Shown here in pieces: positions 10,088 to 22,978 of a DNA stretch of 64,000 bases. The stretch is from Ctenosaura bakeri (taxonomy: Eukaryota; Chordata; Lepidosauria; Squamata; Iguanidae), in NCBI GenBank assembly GCA_948474755.1, contig CAOLHI010000741.1, positions 248,001-312,000 on the forward strand, given 5' to 3'. The notes beneath the pieces were generated by a model. The model saw nothing but the letters and a program-made list of their open reading frames with translations, made no database searches and was not told the DNA's origin. Positions within the stretch are counted from its first letter, which is position 1. Each line of letters opens with the position of its first letter. Position numbers and translations under genes: made by a program.

Positions 10088-12164
10088 TCTATTGGTAACA
10101 CTAGAGTAAATGTGATATGGATTCCAATGACACCAGTAAGAGACAAACTGTGCTCCTGATCATTTATGAAGGTACGGTATTATCTTTTCAAGCAAGAAAT
10201 CTGTCTTTCAGATGCTTGTGTACAACATGGAAGGCTACTCTTTAGGGTATAAATAAGCTTCCATATTGTCTTCTATCCCTCCTCCTTGTTCTGTATTTAT
10301 TTGTGCTACTCTACACTGTGGGATTTCCTTGAGCCTTTATCTTGTGTGTGGATGATTACTATGCTGAATTTTATAACGATCCACACTTGAAGAATGAATT
10401 TGTTGTTGAACATATAGGATGTTGAAAGATATCAATGCATAGGCAGGAGTTACTAAAACACAGCCTTGCATCTGTAGTTTTTTTTTATAGGATGGCCAAG
10501 TGTCAGGGTTTCCCATTAAATTTCACAGTTTGGGAAAGCAATCTTAAGCATGTTTACACAGGAGAAACTCCTACTTGTGTTTAATGTAAGTTTTCAGAGT
10601 CTCTCTTAGAGTCTCTAGGAAAAGGAGTATTATCTCAGAATTCAAGAGGCAGACTGTTTTCTTCTGATCTGAAAATCATCAGGTACCATTCCCTGCCTCT
10701 TAAATGGAAGATATTTCTAAGCTGCATAGAATATAAGGCACTTGTTTACACACTCTAATTTTATATTTTTGTATTTTTTTCTTTAATGATCTTACCCCTC
10801 AATTTGTTTCAAAATAATTCATTATAAATAGAAAAGATGTACAGTAGTTATGAAAATCTGAAATAAGCTGCTGCCTATGTACTCTGTACTAAATATCATA
10901 TAACCATCAGGATAATCTAGCTCGTAAACCAGGATTCCCAACACATAAAAAAAATCTTGAACAATTGATCTCAATCGTTACATTTCTATTCCCAGATTCC
11001 TTGAACAGAGATTCCAAATTAGAAAAGGTCCTATTCAGGGGGAGACAGAGGTGAACAACATTTTTGGCCCATGGTGGAATTGTCTCTAAACACATATTGC
11101 TGTCTGTATGCCAGCACACAAATGCATGCACACATGCATGCATTTGCACATACACCATTTGCATAGATACACACTGTTCACACACAAATCGTTCATCTAC
11201 TCTGTCACCCATCTACTCACATATTCACAGATATCACCCCACTCACCCACACTCCATTGACTCACACACACCCTTCATTCTGACATACACATTTATTCAG
11301 CTACTCACAAAGTGACACATTCAAACCTGAATTTAATTATTTAAATGCATGTCTACACACATAAATATATAACATCACTTAGACCAGAATAGGTGTTTTG
11401 TGCTGAAGAATCCCCAAAGCACAGAAACAATACAACCAGACAGGGAGACTGGACATAATTAGATGATTCCTCTTTACTTTCCCAATTGGAAGAAAAAAGG
11501 GATATGACGAGAGGCCCCTTCAGGACCTGCAAAGGCCATGGGCTAACTTTTTTGGGATCCTAAGTGATCCTGGAGCACTGGGCTGACTCTGACTGCTCCT
11601 AAGGAGAGAAGTTTTCTTTACTTCTGTGTTCTAGCAACTGCCCATTCTCCAGTGAGATCCTAATAGTAGACGTATCTGGAGACCACTGAGATGACACAGG
11701 ACAAAATTTCAAGTTGGGGTTCTGCTAGATTTAAATTGCTGCTAGTTCTCTGCAGTAGAGATTCTCAACTGTTTCACTCATACTTTTCTTCAAGATCAGA
11801 AGATAATTTTTAGGTGGTTAGAGAGAACAAGAGGAAGTTCCATTTGCCTAATAACTGGAGTTGCAATTCCAATCATTCCTGACTGTCAATTATGGTAACT
11901 AGGGTTGATACGAGTTATAGTATAGAACACCTGGAATGAAGCCTTTAGGGATTAGGGTGAAAGTATAGCAGCCAAAGATAGTAAGATTGCCAATTAATTC
12001 AAGGCATGGGGAGATTGAATTGGTTAAGTTTAGTTTTGTTTTGCTTTTTTGAACATTTGACAGGAAAAACAAAGACCAAGTTTGTTTCCCCTCAGTCTGT
12101 TCTTTTTCCCCGTACACCCTAGGTGAAGAGACAGCTTTTGTGCTGGGCTTCAACTCCAACTCCA
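10088..12164. other. Intron without recognised genes; CA-rich patch
   Basis: No exon or transposon was recognised. A degenerate CA/CAT-rich simple-sequence patch spans about 11060-11315, including alternating CACACATGCATGCATTTGCA. Open frames there are low-complexity artefacts. Confidence 0.5.
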
Positions 12165-12595
12165 CACTAATCTTTTATTTATTGTCATTGTTTAATATTT
12201 CTTTCTTTGGCCAGAAGGTTCTCAGAGTAGCTGACAAACATTTAAAAGCACAACCAATCATGTATAAAATACAATTAAAAATAAATGTGACTAGCCAAAC
12301 TATGCCAGTACTAAACCATGCTGAAATGCAGTCTATATACTTGAAAATCTCAAAAGCCTGGACAAATTAAAAGGACTTCACTTGGTACTGATGACTTTAC
12401 ACTCAGTGCCATGTGAAGTGTCTTTGAGAGAGACCATTCCAGACTCTAGGCATCACAGCTGAGAAGGCCCTGTCTCAGGTCGCCAATCCATCTCACCTCC
12501 AAAGATGGGAGAATACCAAGAAGAGTGATGATTTAAGGTTCATCTGGGCAAGGCTAGACTTTAATGTGTGTCTTTCATGAGCTATTATAGCTTCT
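12165..12595 (-). mobile_element. Antisense L2 LINE 3' end
   Basis: In plus-strand reading this begins with TTTTATTTATTGTCATTG and continues with CACAGCTGAGAAGGCCCTGT and GGTCGCCAATCCATCTCACC. In reverse this is the tail of the L2 ORF2 C-terminus (the RAFSV-APRLWN region) and 3' UTR seen in other L2 copies. All frames are broken. Confidence 0.6.
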
Positions 12596-12785
12596 TGTTG
12601 TTGTATGCTTTCAAATTGTTTCTGACTTACAGTGACCCTAAAGCAAACCTATCATAGGGTTTTCTGGGTCTGAGAGTATGTGATGTGTCCAAGGCCACTC
12701 AATGGGTTTCCATGGTTGAGTGGGGAATTGAACCCTGATTTCCAGGGTCATAATCCAACATTCAAACCACTACCAACATTCAAAC
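12596..12785 (-). mobile_element. Sauria SINE, antisense
   Basis: It starts with the reversed Bov-B-type tail TTGTTGTTGTATGCTTTCAA, then TTTCTGACTTACAGTGACCC and CCTATCATAGGGTTTTCTGG, and ends in the reversed tRNA-like head with GGGAATTGAACCCTGATTTC (reverse complement of the B box). The middle GATTTGTTCAGAGG segment is deleted. Confidence 0.75.
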
Positions 12786-15700
12786 CAATGGTACAAAAGT
12801 TATTATTCAAAAGTATTTTGAAATGAGGCTGAAAATGGAACAGTATAGTATTGTTGTTCTAGGACTGTAAAGACACGTTCTGTATGCCTGATCTGATTCA
12901 GCAGTAAGTTGGGATTAATGGAAAGCAATTTAAGACTTAAAAAAATTGTTTTCTGCCCAGTTGGCAGCAACAGTATGAAAACACAGTAGGAAAATAATGA
13001 ATGTGCTGCAAATAGTTGCAGAGGCAGAAAGACTTGAATATCGAACATTTTCCATGCAAGCATCCAATGCTACACACACACCCCCAGGTCCAATGGAGTG
13101 TACAACAACATTTGCAACATTCCTCTTCTTAGGCAAGAGGACTACCAAAAAGCACTGAACACTAGTTAGTCCAAACACATGTTTATTCAACAGCCCTCTC
13201 CCAAAGTACTGGGGTTGAAGAATGCAGTGATTAGAAGTTAAGAGCCATCTTCTTCAAAACCATATTGCCCCCTCCCTTCCCATCACCCCTTGTGGTGTTT
13301 TCTTATGGTATTTTTGTTTTGACACTGGCCCTGTCTATGTGTCTGTATCCCTCCAAATCCCAATCTCTTTAAAAAAAAAATCTTCAGGAATTTCCAGTTT
13401 CCAGTTTCAGATTTGTCAATTTTGGAGTTCCAATTCTGTTTGACCATCTTTCAAATGTTGCTGACTCAGCCTGATTCAATTGTGAATTCAGGATTTGTCT
13501 AAATTCAAGCTACACTCCTTTTTCATAAACTGTAACAGGATGGAGCAACATCTGAAGAAAACCATGCAGAGAGGAACATAACTATTGGGGTGCTGACCCT
13601 CAATTCACACCTCAACAAATGCTCTAAAAGAATATGCTATCATAAACTCAGAGGTCCATGAAAACTAGTAAGATGGCACTCAACCTGTCATTCTTTTTAT
13701 GCAGCTTATCCCTCAAGGTGACCAAAGCTATTTTTGTACCAAAGTTAGACTAAAACAGACCTCAATTTACTAAATTTACTAAACCTGCCTAAAGTTGCAT
13801 GTTTCTACTCTTGAATACATCCACACTATTGGCTTTCCACATGATAAAAACTGTGAGGTTTTGACCCATTTCCTGTCTCAGGCCTCCTTTTGGTTTAGCC
13901 ATAGTCACTTGAAATTTTTTATTTCATATGTTGGTATCCCTAAAAGGCAGCCAAGAACCTAGTAATGGCAGCATAGCAACATATGAAGAGACACAAGGAA
14001 CATTACTGGCTCTGGGGCAGAGTCATACAACCTGTACAGAATGCTCCAAGCAAAAACTTGGGTAGGTCATTAAGTTAAAAACATGAAATACTTCATTAAA
14101 AAATATTCCTTCAGTCATCACATGTTCTAGATGTAAAAAATCATCATCATCATCAGCTTATAAAGAATAGCAGATCCATTCCAGTCAAAATGACATAAAG
14201 AAGCTCATTTTTTTTTATTTACAGCCACCTTCTTCCCCACATAGAACCTTCTACCAGTTGTGCTAGATATTATCAGACTATACTATCTTTCCTAGATAAC
14301 ATGATCCTTTCTTTCGGACTAGTAATGAATTTGTATTGGGATCAATAGTATTGATCAATATAATTGTATTGGGTATGCTGGGTTAGAGACAGAAGATGAA
14401 TACCTGGAGTCATTAATCTAGAAGGATGAATCCTGCTTTGCTTTGCATTATGGACAGGAGAATCCTCAAAATAACCAGTGCTACAACTTCTATTTTGTTT
14501 AAATGATCAGGAGTAGAATCCGATCCATGTTATCTCATTGAGTTTAATGGGATCTGCTCCCAGGTACATAGGTGGAGGTTTGCTAAGACCTAAGCCTGCA
14601 CATACCCAGGAGAAAGTCTTGATGAAGTCACTAAGAATTCTTTTTGAGTAGATGCATATAGGATTGCACACTTTATTGGTCACACTCCAAAAAAGCGAGT
14701 CAATCTACTAGATTAAAACATAAGGGCATCCACTCCAACTGATCTTGTTTTCCTTACATTCTGTTACCTGTACCTTTTAAACCACTGTTCCATTTTGTTT
14801 GGATGTCTTTGAAAAATACCAGTATGTGGTCACACAGGCACATGGCACTGGTGGTAAGAGTAGACTAGCACCCTTTCCATCTTCTCTTGACCTACCCAAA
14901 GAACAAAAGTTGCTGAATACATTTCTCTACAGCATCCATTTCTAATCATTTCTCTCTCTCTCTCTCTCTCAGTTTCTTTCTTTCTTTTCCTGAGAAACTA
15001 TTGTCCTTTACCAACACTAACAACTTGCTTCAGAAGGCTCAAGCTGGTTCAGGGTAAATAAATACAGTACACAGTAGGCAGAGAGAAGACTGCAATGTGC
15101 AATAGCAATTTTGCTCATTCAGGCTTGCATACATGTACATGTGAGCATGCTGCTCTGGACAGGATACTTGATGTGAAAAACTGGAAGAGTGTTCCTAACA
15201 TCATCTGTGAAATCTAGATGAGTATATAAGGATTGATTAAAAAAAAGTATCTTACATTACTGCACCAAGATAGTGTTAGGACACAATCTGCCCAGTCACT
15301 TTAGATTCCTGCTAACTTCAAATGGAAAGCTCTACCACAAAATCCATTATCGGGCATAAGCTGCACCTGCTGAACTGGGCTTGCTACTCCTCAGTGAGTG
15401 TATTTAGGATTGCAACCTTAAACATATATAATGGTAAAAGCAGCAGCCACACAACTAAGGAAGTCCTGCCTGTGAGACATTCAGCTTCCTCATCTATTTC
15501 TGGCAGAAGTGATTTACTCTAAGGCATGCTTGCGACTCGAGTTTAGCAAGTTACTTTTAAAAAAGTACAAGTTATAAGCCAAACGTCTCCAAAAGTTAGT
15601 TATCATTATGGAGATTACTTTTAGTCATTTTTAAAAAATATGAACGAAGCAGCAGAATGCATACCATACATCAGTACTTGAACTATGTGATATCAGGTGG

Positions 15701-16021
15701 GTGGAAAGGGAAAGCAAAGTGAGGATTGGGAGGATCCTCTCTTGGCTCTCCCTACAACATTGCAAGGGGAGGAGAATCCTGGGTCAGGGTTGGGAAGGCC
15801 AGCCTCACCACCTGTGTTCTGTTACCAGATTCACAATGCTGAAGATGTCCTCATCATTACGTAGCGACCTTTGAAACACAGCCTGTAAGTTTGGTCCTTT
15901 CTCCTCAACACACACACCCTCCCAGCATGAGGGGACAGGAAGCAGGTAAGTCTGGGATGACAGTACAGCAGTAGTTCTCAAGTCTTTTTGAACTAGAGAG
16001 AAGTTCAGAAAGGGCTTGAGG
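12786..16021. other. Intron; weak repeat remnants only
   Basis: No exon was recognised. Around 14520-14680, GAGTTTAATGGGATCTGCTC and GAGTAGATGCATATAGGATT look like a worn squamate MITE whose intact form carries ACTTACTTCTGAGTAGACAT. Similar scraps are at 15390-15420 and 25925-25965. A (CT)n tract lies at 14950-14970. Confidence 0.4.
14950..14970. repeat. (CT)n microsatellite
   Basis: This is a run of about ten CT units followed by a T/C-rich tract. Confidence 0.85.
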
Positions 16022-16024
16022 AAG

Positions 16025-16800
16025 AGTCAATCAATCAATAATTTTATTACAGTCGTAGACCAGCATGAAGAAGAATTTTGGCTTAAAATACATAAAATAT
16101 GAAATGCATAAAGCAGAGTTGCATGAAACACAATGCAATAAATACAATAAATACTTAAAATTCACATGTGGTAATAGTTTAGCTAAATCAGTTTAGGTAA
16201 TAGTTTAGCTAAAATCAGTTATAAAAAGTCCCACATGTAGATTAAAATCCTGTATCTGAGTCAGTATATTAACCTCACTTCTTCCTAACCCCCTTGGGTA
16301 GCTGGTTCTATATTACTGTTCACTACTGCCAGTTTAATAGCTGGATAGTAGCTTGCGTTTCTACCAGTGGCTGCAGCATTGAAAGCCTTTGCCCTCCCTA
16401 GCTGCCCTCTTTTCTGCAAATGTTTGTGTTTTCCCTCTATTTACTTTGGAACAATAAAAAAAATAATAAGGAAAAATATTTGAGGAAGAGTCTCCTTGTT
16501 CGGGTTTCGAAAACCTGAAAAGCTCCTTCTTAAACTCTTGTTCTTTCCTCAAGCTTTTAAATATTCTTTCTGTCTCTACACCATGCTGGCTCTTCAACAG
16601 AATGTCTGACATGGCAAATGGAAAATCTGAGAACCAATTGAAAGGATCAAGGAAACCTACCCTGGGTGTGTCTTGTATCTGCTGCCAGAAGCTGTAGGAG
16701 GCACATAACCAGTAGTCTAGGTGAGGAAGCCCATCCAAAGAGGATTTTTTTTCACATTCTGAAATATACAGTGCCCCTCCTTCCCATGACCACTGCATGC
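16025..16800 (-). mobile_element. Candidate LINE 3' end with (TTGA)n tail, unassigned
   Basis: On the minus strand the stretch ends with GACTGTAATAAAATTATTGA followed by TTGATTGACT, which looks like a polyadenylation signal plus a tetranucleotide tail of the kind non-LTR elements carry. Upstream is a 145-codon open frame (16361-16798). I cannot name the family. Confidence 0.4.
16361..16798 (-). pseudogene. Unassigned 145-codon open frame in the candidate LINE
   Basis: The frame begins MQWSWEGGALYISECE, contains PRVGFLDPFNWFSDFPFAMS and ends KTQTFAEKRAAREGKGFQC-CSHW. It is long for this neighbourhood and has varied amino-acid use (no low complexity), which suggests former coding sequence. No reverse-transcriptase or endonuclease motif is visible. 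It may be the C-terminal end of a retroelement protein in a 5'-truncated copy. It has no splice or promoter context to make it a host exon. Confidence 0.3.
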
Positions 16801-16826
16801 CTGAATGAGAGATAGTGCAAAGCGTT

Positions 16827-16909
16827 ACATCCCATTATAGTCAATGGACACGACATGTGCATAAAAGCACTGCAGTGGGCCCATGCATCTATTGACTATG
16901 ATGGGATGT
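16827..16909. repeat. 22-bp inverted repeat, 39-bp spacer
   Basis: ACATCCCATTATAGTCAATG-GA at 16827-16848 is matched by its reverse complement at 16888-16909 with two differences. It may be the remains of a MITE or a stable hairpin. Confidence 0.6.
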
Positions 16910-17644
16910 GAGCAGTTATATTTTTTGTTTTACGTGAGGGTTCTTGGTATGGAATCCCTGCATATATGGGGGGTGCACTGTACTGCAATTTGCTTTGAGC
17001 ATACTGGCTAGTAAGCAAGGTATGAATATTTCAAACAAGCAAAAAACAAAACAAAGCAAAACCCTCACTGAAGGATTTGAACATAGCTCATCAAATGGTG
17101 CAAACAATGACAATTCCTCTTAAATAAAACTTCCATCCTGTACTGTTTTTAATTTAAGGGAAGAAAAGAAATCAAAGTTGAATGCACAAACCCTTTAATT
17201 TTTCAAAAGTGTTAAAAGATTCATGCATTGCACATATCATTCATACGATTACAACAAAGCAGGAAATTTACCAACAAGTCTGAAAAAAAAAGAAAAAAAT
17301 GTGCAACATAGCTATCAAGATAATTTCTTACTCCCCTAAGGCTAATCAACACAAATTAAATTTCCTGCTGTAAAAAAACTTGTACAATTAACATGTAATA
17401 TAGAACACCAGATCTCATCTGATGGAGCCAAATAAATCTGTGTAAAAACATTTTTTTGATAATTGATTATCCTGGGAGGCAAGAGGATATAGTCTCTCTT
17501 GCTATTTATATTCACCAGAAACATTACAGTGTAGGAAATCTTAATCTGGTCTGGATGTTAAGTTTCAACGTTCATCAATGATTGAGATTAATCTTGGCTG
17601 AAAGGCCCTGAGAGGTTAGCACTCTATCCTTGTTTCCCATAGGG

Positions 17645-17827
17645 CAGTACTACTCAAAGTGGGGTCTATGGACTGGCACCGATCCCTGAGCCATCAACTA
17701 CTAGTCCCTGGAGAGTTTCCAAGAGAGAAGGGAAAAAATAAATCCAATGGGAACAAACATGTCCCTGTCCCTGGTAAGGAAAACAAAAACTGCCAGCACC
17801 CCACACCAGATAGTTTAAGAAGCAGTG
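17645..17827. mobile_element. Possible hAT-like MITE (CAGT...TTCTCAAA ends)
   Basis: The left end CAGTACTACTCAAAGTGGGG and the right end read in reverse, CACTGCTTCTTAAACTATC, match at 11 of 16 bases and resemble the CAGTGGTTCTCAAACT ends of hAT MITEs. No convincing 8-bp duplication was found. A relative may be at 55414-55560. Confidence 0.35.
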
Positions 17828-17950
17828 TTCTAAGAGCACTTGTTGCAATATGCCTTCTACAGGAACAGAAAATTCTACAGCCAATCTTCCTCTGCACACA
17901 CATGGAAGTTGCAGTCAGACAGACTATCCAATCATTCTATGCATTTCTAT

Positions 17951-18371
17951 GGCCCTTTCCGCACCTTACCTTTTTCCGGTGCTGGGGTGCGGGGATCACG
18001 TGAGCAGCCTCCAGCAAGAGGCTCTCGCGTCCCTGCTGCTTCAGCTCCACATGAGCTGCCTGCTCGTGCGAGAGCCCCGCCTCTTCCTTCCGCAGTGCAG
18101 CCTGGGAGTTTCCCAAGCTGCACTGGGGCAGGAAGTGCAACCAGTGTGGCTCCGGAGGCTCTGCATGCCAGGTAAGTGGGCATGGGGCCCGGAAGCAATG
18201 CGCGATCTTGCACCATTTTCGGCTTCCAGCTGAAAATGAAAAGATGTGCGATTGGTGCCTGCTGGCCCCTAGAGCGTTGTGTGATTGTGAGTGTGTCGTG
18301 CAGATTGCTCCTCACAATTGTGCAACACTCCAGGGACCCTTTTGCATGGCAAATGCCGTGCAGAAAGGGCC
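17951..18371. mobile_element. MITE family B copy (421 bp)
   Basis: The ends are GGCCCTTTCCGCACCTTACC and, in reverse, GGCCCTTTCTGCACGGCATT. The interior shares CTTCCTTCCGCAGTGCAGCC and AGCTGCACTGGGGCAGGAAG with the other copies and is the most GC-rich of them. Several overlapping open frames here are shadows. Confidence 0.7.
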
Positions 18372-20739
18372 ACTGTCAATGGAAAGATAATTATTCTCTC
18401 CCCTGTCCAATAAGAAAACAGTTGTCATATTTTCAGCTGTGGGAACTTTCACAGGAAATGAAATAACAGAAAAACATTCCCAAAACAACAGTATAACACA
18501 GAGCTTGAAAGATTTTGGGGCTACATCTGATGAAATCCCTTGGCCGGAACTGCCACTGGCTATGCTTGGTGGGGGATTCTGGAAGTGGTAGGCCAAGCAA
18601 GTAAATTTTTCATGCTATGTGTTATACTATTCTGGAAGTATTCTGGAAGACAGAAGGAACAGTAGTTTCCCCTCCCCCTCTGCCAAAAAAAGATTTCTTC
18701 CAAGCTCTAGTACAAAACAGGGTTACCAGACCTCCTGAGCGTTCATCTTGAGACTGAAGGGGGATGTAGGGAAACTTGGAACTGAATTGAGACTGAATGG
18801 TCAGGGCAGCTTGCTGCTGTCAGGAAGTGCCACTAGGTCCCATGCCTCACTCTTTGGCTCTTAACCTTCCACCCTGCATTTTAGAGTATGAATCTCAGGA
18901 GATCTGGAGCTTACACCTCAATCAGTAAAGGTCAGGTATGTTTTGCAACAGTGGCTTTAAGCAGATTTTATCGAAATAAGTGTAGATGGTAACCTTGCAC
19001 TTATATAGGTGAAAGGAAAAGACGATCTGTTGAATAGACGCTAAACTTCATCCCAGTCCATGATAGCTCCTCCTGACTTTGTAAATCAAATCAGCTACTA
19101 TATGCATTGCCCTATCCCTACCTATTGGGTTGTACAGCTTGATCACCGAGAACAGGCTTTTAAAGATTGATTGACTAGCCCTTCATTTCAGGTAAGTTCC
19201 AAAAAACCAACACAAGAACAAAAAACATTATAAACCACATTTTTTTCATACAAAAATGCTGCCTGTTGAGGTAATCATACAAACTTGTTATTGTAGATCT
19301 TGCAGAAAGATCTAAAATGGTGCCAAATTTCAAACTGAACTCATAAAAACTGCCAGAGGGATGCTACTGTACATTTTTCCATTTTATTCCAGTTTTTAGA
19401 CAAGCAAATTGTATCGTTCTGTCAAAGTCAGGTGGAAAATGCTGATGTACCATCAGGCTTGCTAAAGATGGCAATCTTAAATTTGGTGAAGTTCTGAGCA
19501 GCTATTGTTATTATGTTGTTGTTGTTGTTGTTGTTATTATATTATGTTGTTGTTATGGGTTTTGTGTCCATTGAATTCTATGGCAGCAACTGCTGCTCAG
19601 TTTCATTCTGAAGCCAGATGCTGTTAGTAATTCAGTGTTTTCAGAGATAACAGCACTGAACTAAACTGGACTTTTACTGGACTGTAATTGGCAAGTTTTA
19701 CCTATACAGCACCTAAAATCTTTTCTAGATGTAATAAAACAGAGACTCCTTGAGAAATCCAGTGTTCTCTGCCTAAGAAAGGAGCAGTTATCCTTGCACA
19801 CAAGGACAGCCTGGATCTCAATCTAAGTTATTCTAACCTGCTGCAGTCCCTGGGAGTTAGAGTTCCTGGCTCTGAGGAGCTGCCATAGGATATTTTGAAG
19901 AAGGGTTTTTGGTGAGGCACTTCTGAAGGAGAGCTCAACATTTTCAAGTTGAAAACAACTGGGGAGATCTCAGGAAGGGTAAAAAGAATAGGAAATGCCA
20001 TCTGGAGAAGACAATGGGAGAGAAAACTGCAGCCAAATACCATCCCAAAGCAGTAGTTTTGTTGGACCGGGGAGTGCCAGCCCAGGCCAGAGTTGCATAG
20101 CAGTTGATCCCCACCTACTTTGTTTAGAGGCTAGCTTTAGATCATATATTTGTCTAAACTGTTCTTATTACTTCCTTGTCTCTTTCTTCTCCGTCAATAA
20201 ACTATTGTCAGCATATATTTTTGACTTTTTATTAGCAATTTTATATAGTTTTAAAAGTTTAATATCAGTGTCTTTGGTGAGTAGATAAACTTTTTAAACT
20301 TTATATAATTGGATTATTTACATTTTAACAGTTTAGCTAGCTAGTGGTTTAAGCAGCGAGTAGGCCACAGTCAATTCTCAGGAACATTCCTCTAGCATGG
20401 GAGCGAACATGAGATAACCCTAATTCTAGTCTTAAATTGATAAGCTTTTTAATCATTAAATATGTACGTAATCCTGGACTACTTTACAAAGTTGTTTCAT
20501 GAAATAACGTATGTGAAGTGCTTTGATCACTAAAAAGTGAAACATAAATACTGAGCAGTATCAGCATTATAGTGGTCAATTATTTTAGTAATAGTTTTGC
20601 ACCACTTTTCAGTGTATAAAGCACTTTTGCAGATCTTATCTAATCTATCATGGATGTGATTTTAAATAATGAAAAGGAAAGTAGGATGAACACATTTGAA
20701 TATGAATAAAAGGTATATCATTGGACCATATCATTGTGT
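18372..20739. other. Intron without recognised genes
   Basis: No exon or named repeat was recognised. A (TTG)n tract lies at 19514-19555. Open frames at 19828-20288 show no recognisable protein. Confidence 0.45.
19514..19555. repeat. (TTG)n microsatellite
   Basis: Several uninterrupted TTG units are followed by TTATTATATTATG and more TTG units. Confidence 0.85.
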
Positions 20740-21150
20740 CAATGTTTCATTTCACTGATAAGCCGAATTCTAAAATGAAATAGCAAGGCTTTGATATTTT
20801 CCGAAGTGTTACTACATTTGTCATCATCTTCCTTTGAGGACTGTAAGAATGAATTTCAAAGTGCTGATGATGGTTTCCTATAATGTCCTGCGGTGTGATG
20901 CAAAATGGGGGCAATAATTCATCAGCTAGCAGTTAATTGTTTTCACTGATGTTGCAAAGATGGTTTTGCCTATGATGTGGAAAATCGAGACAGAAGGATT
21001 ACAAAAACACTTTGTTCCCATAGCCAAGCACTTTAGTTTGCAAAGATTACTTAAGTTTAATTTCAGCAAACAATTTACCACCGCCAAAGATTCCGGAATG
21101 AATCTGGAAAAAAATTACACTTGACTATGATATACCTAACTATATCCTGT
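20740..21150. promoter_or_regulatory. Candidate conserved intronic element
   Basis: This is a repeat-free block with even composition and dense homeodomain/bZIP-like motifs, such as CATCAGCTAGCAGTTAATTG and TCACTGATGTTGCAAAGATG. It differs from the surrounding AT-rich drift. No alignment could be made, so conservation is only suspected. Confidence 0.3.
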
Positions 21151-21659
21151 GCAAACTTTTTCTCAAACAGAGATATGCAGAGATATTTCTGACAAGTTTC
21201 CAGAAGAAAAACATATTACAAAGTGCTATCAAACAACAGAAACAAAAATGTAAACAATTGAGGCACATGATTAGAAGTCAGCAAATTTCTCCCAATTCCT
21301 TTTATGCTATTTTTTTTGTTTTGCACAATTTTGTTCCAGTTTCCTTCCCGTTTATCTACACTTGGTGAAATCCTAAAATTGGTGCATGAGGAACTGCACA
21401 CATTTTTTTTCCAGTGTAGAAACTGCCCATAGGGTTTTTTTTTCATATTTTTTCCGGTTATTAATGCACACCAGTGTATATGCATTTTGATTAGAAATAG
21501 TACAAAAAAAGTCTTCATGATTTGATTTAATGAATTTAACTAATGCACTGGTCTGCACCACTAAGAAAAACAGGCCCAAAATGTGGCAGTCTGAGGTAAG
21601 CTGAAGTAAATCTGTGGGTCAAGATTGGCAATATATTATGAAGAATATAAGGTAATATA

Positions 21660-21904
21660 GGACCTTTCTGCACTACACTGCTATTATTCAACTTTCAACA
21701 TTGGCCATTTCCGCACTACACTGTTACTGTGCTATTATTTCACTTTCAACATCCTATGGAATCCTGAGCTTTGCAGTTTAGGGAGGGGCATTCAGAATTC
21801 TCAGCCTGAGACCCCTTTGGCCTCAGTAAAGTACAAACCCCCAAACCCACAGGATGTTGAAAGTGGACTAATAGCACTAATAACAGTGTAGGGCAGAAAG
21901 GCCC
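21660..21904. mobile_element. MITE family A copy with a duplicated 5' end
   Basis: A full copy spans 21703-21904 (left GGCCATTTCCGCACTACACT, right in reverse GGGCCTTTCTGCCCTACACT). Directly before it, 21660-21702 repeats only the first part of the element (GACCTTTCTGCACTACACTG to CAACTTTCAACAT), so the left end is present twice in tandem. Confidence 0.75.
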
Positions 21905-22676
21905 ATAAGCTACTAAACTGAGGGGGGGAAATGGATGGAGACCATACCTGAAAAAGAGCTCTTTGGATTTATGTGAAGATAACAATTATTGCCCAGTCTT
22001 TAGTACGATCATGAGGAACCATGTTTTTAAACTGGTGGTAGCAATCCAATGTCAAATTATTTTGGAGAAGATCAAGTAATCTAGAGACCATACCTCTTGG
22101 GGGGGGGCTCCAGATCTTTTGAAACTTCAACTCACAGAGGCATAGTCAACAGTGAGGGAGTCTGGAGAAGGCACAAATTAAGATTGTGCTCCTAGTGTGG
22201 TTGAACCTACCATGGCTGAAAGTTTCAAACTGTTTTTACCGGACTACTTGTAAACATTTAAAACATGACAACTGCATAGCTTACACTTCCTTCATGCAAT
22301 TTAGATGTTAAAGATATAAAACAAAGGAACTGAAAACTGTTAAGATACTCATTTTAGCATGCCTGAAGAACCATGAGCATAAACATGGGTACATCTTGGG
22401 GATAATTACCCCCCAAAAAAGGTTAATTACACATTTGATTTAAATTTGATTAGTATTTATTCATTTTAATGTCTCAGTTTAATTTGTATCTTGTTCATTC
22501 ATTACGACACCAACTCATTTTATGAAATAATGTACATTTAAAAGCTGATACCGTTTGAATAATTTTGAACTAGATCTGAATTGGTTCAAAAATACATTTT
22601 ACCTACATTAATGGGAAACTTGTATATTTAGAGTGCAATACCTAGAAAATAATATGACAATAAATAATTAACTGGA

Positions 22677-22710
22677 TTCTCTCTCTCTCTCACTCTCTCT
22701 TTCTCTTTCC
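22677..22710. repeat. (CT)n microsatellite
   Basis: This is a CT repeat with one CACT interruption. Confidence 0.85.
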
Positions 22711-22945
22711 ATTTATAGTTTTAATCTGGCTGTGATTATAGCCTACACTAAATATTTCTTAGACAATATAGGTCTGCAGCTGGAATTACAACTCTGGATG
22801 TTTTTTACACAATCATGCCTTGATCTTGGTAAGAAATTATGCTTATGACATCCCAGGTTCTCATCTATGAGGAAGGTATTTTTAAAGAAAAGATGGAGGA
22901 TATTTTTTTATATCTGAAGGTAGATATATCTGTAGAAAGATGATG

Positions 22946-22978
22946 GACAGACAGATAAATAGACAGACAGACAGATAG
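22946..22978. repeat. (GACA)n microsatellite, interrupted
   Basis: ACAGACAGATAAATAGACAG is followed by ACAGACAGATAG. Confidence 0.85.

Noticed and set aside
17659..18315. Several frames over 100 codons
   Set aside because: They overlap a possible hAT-like MITE and a MITE family B copy, and no homologous protein was recognised.
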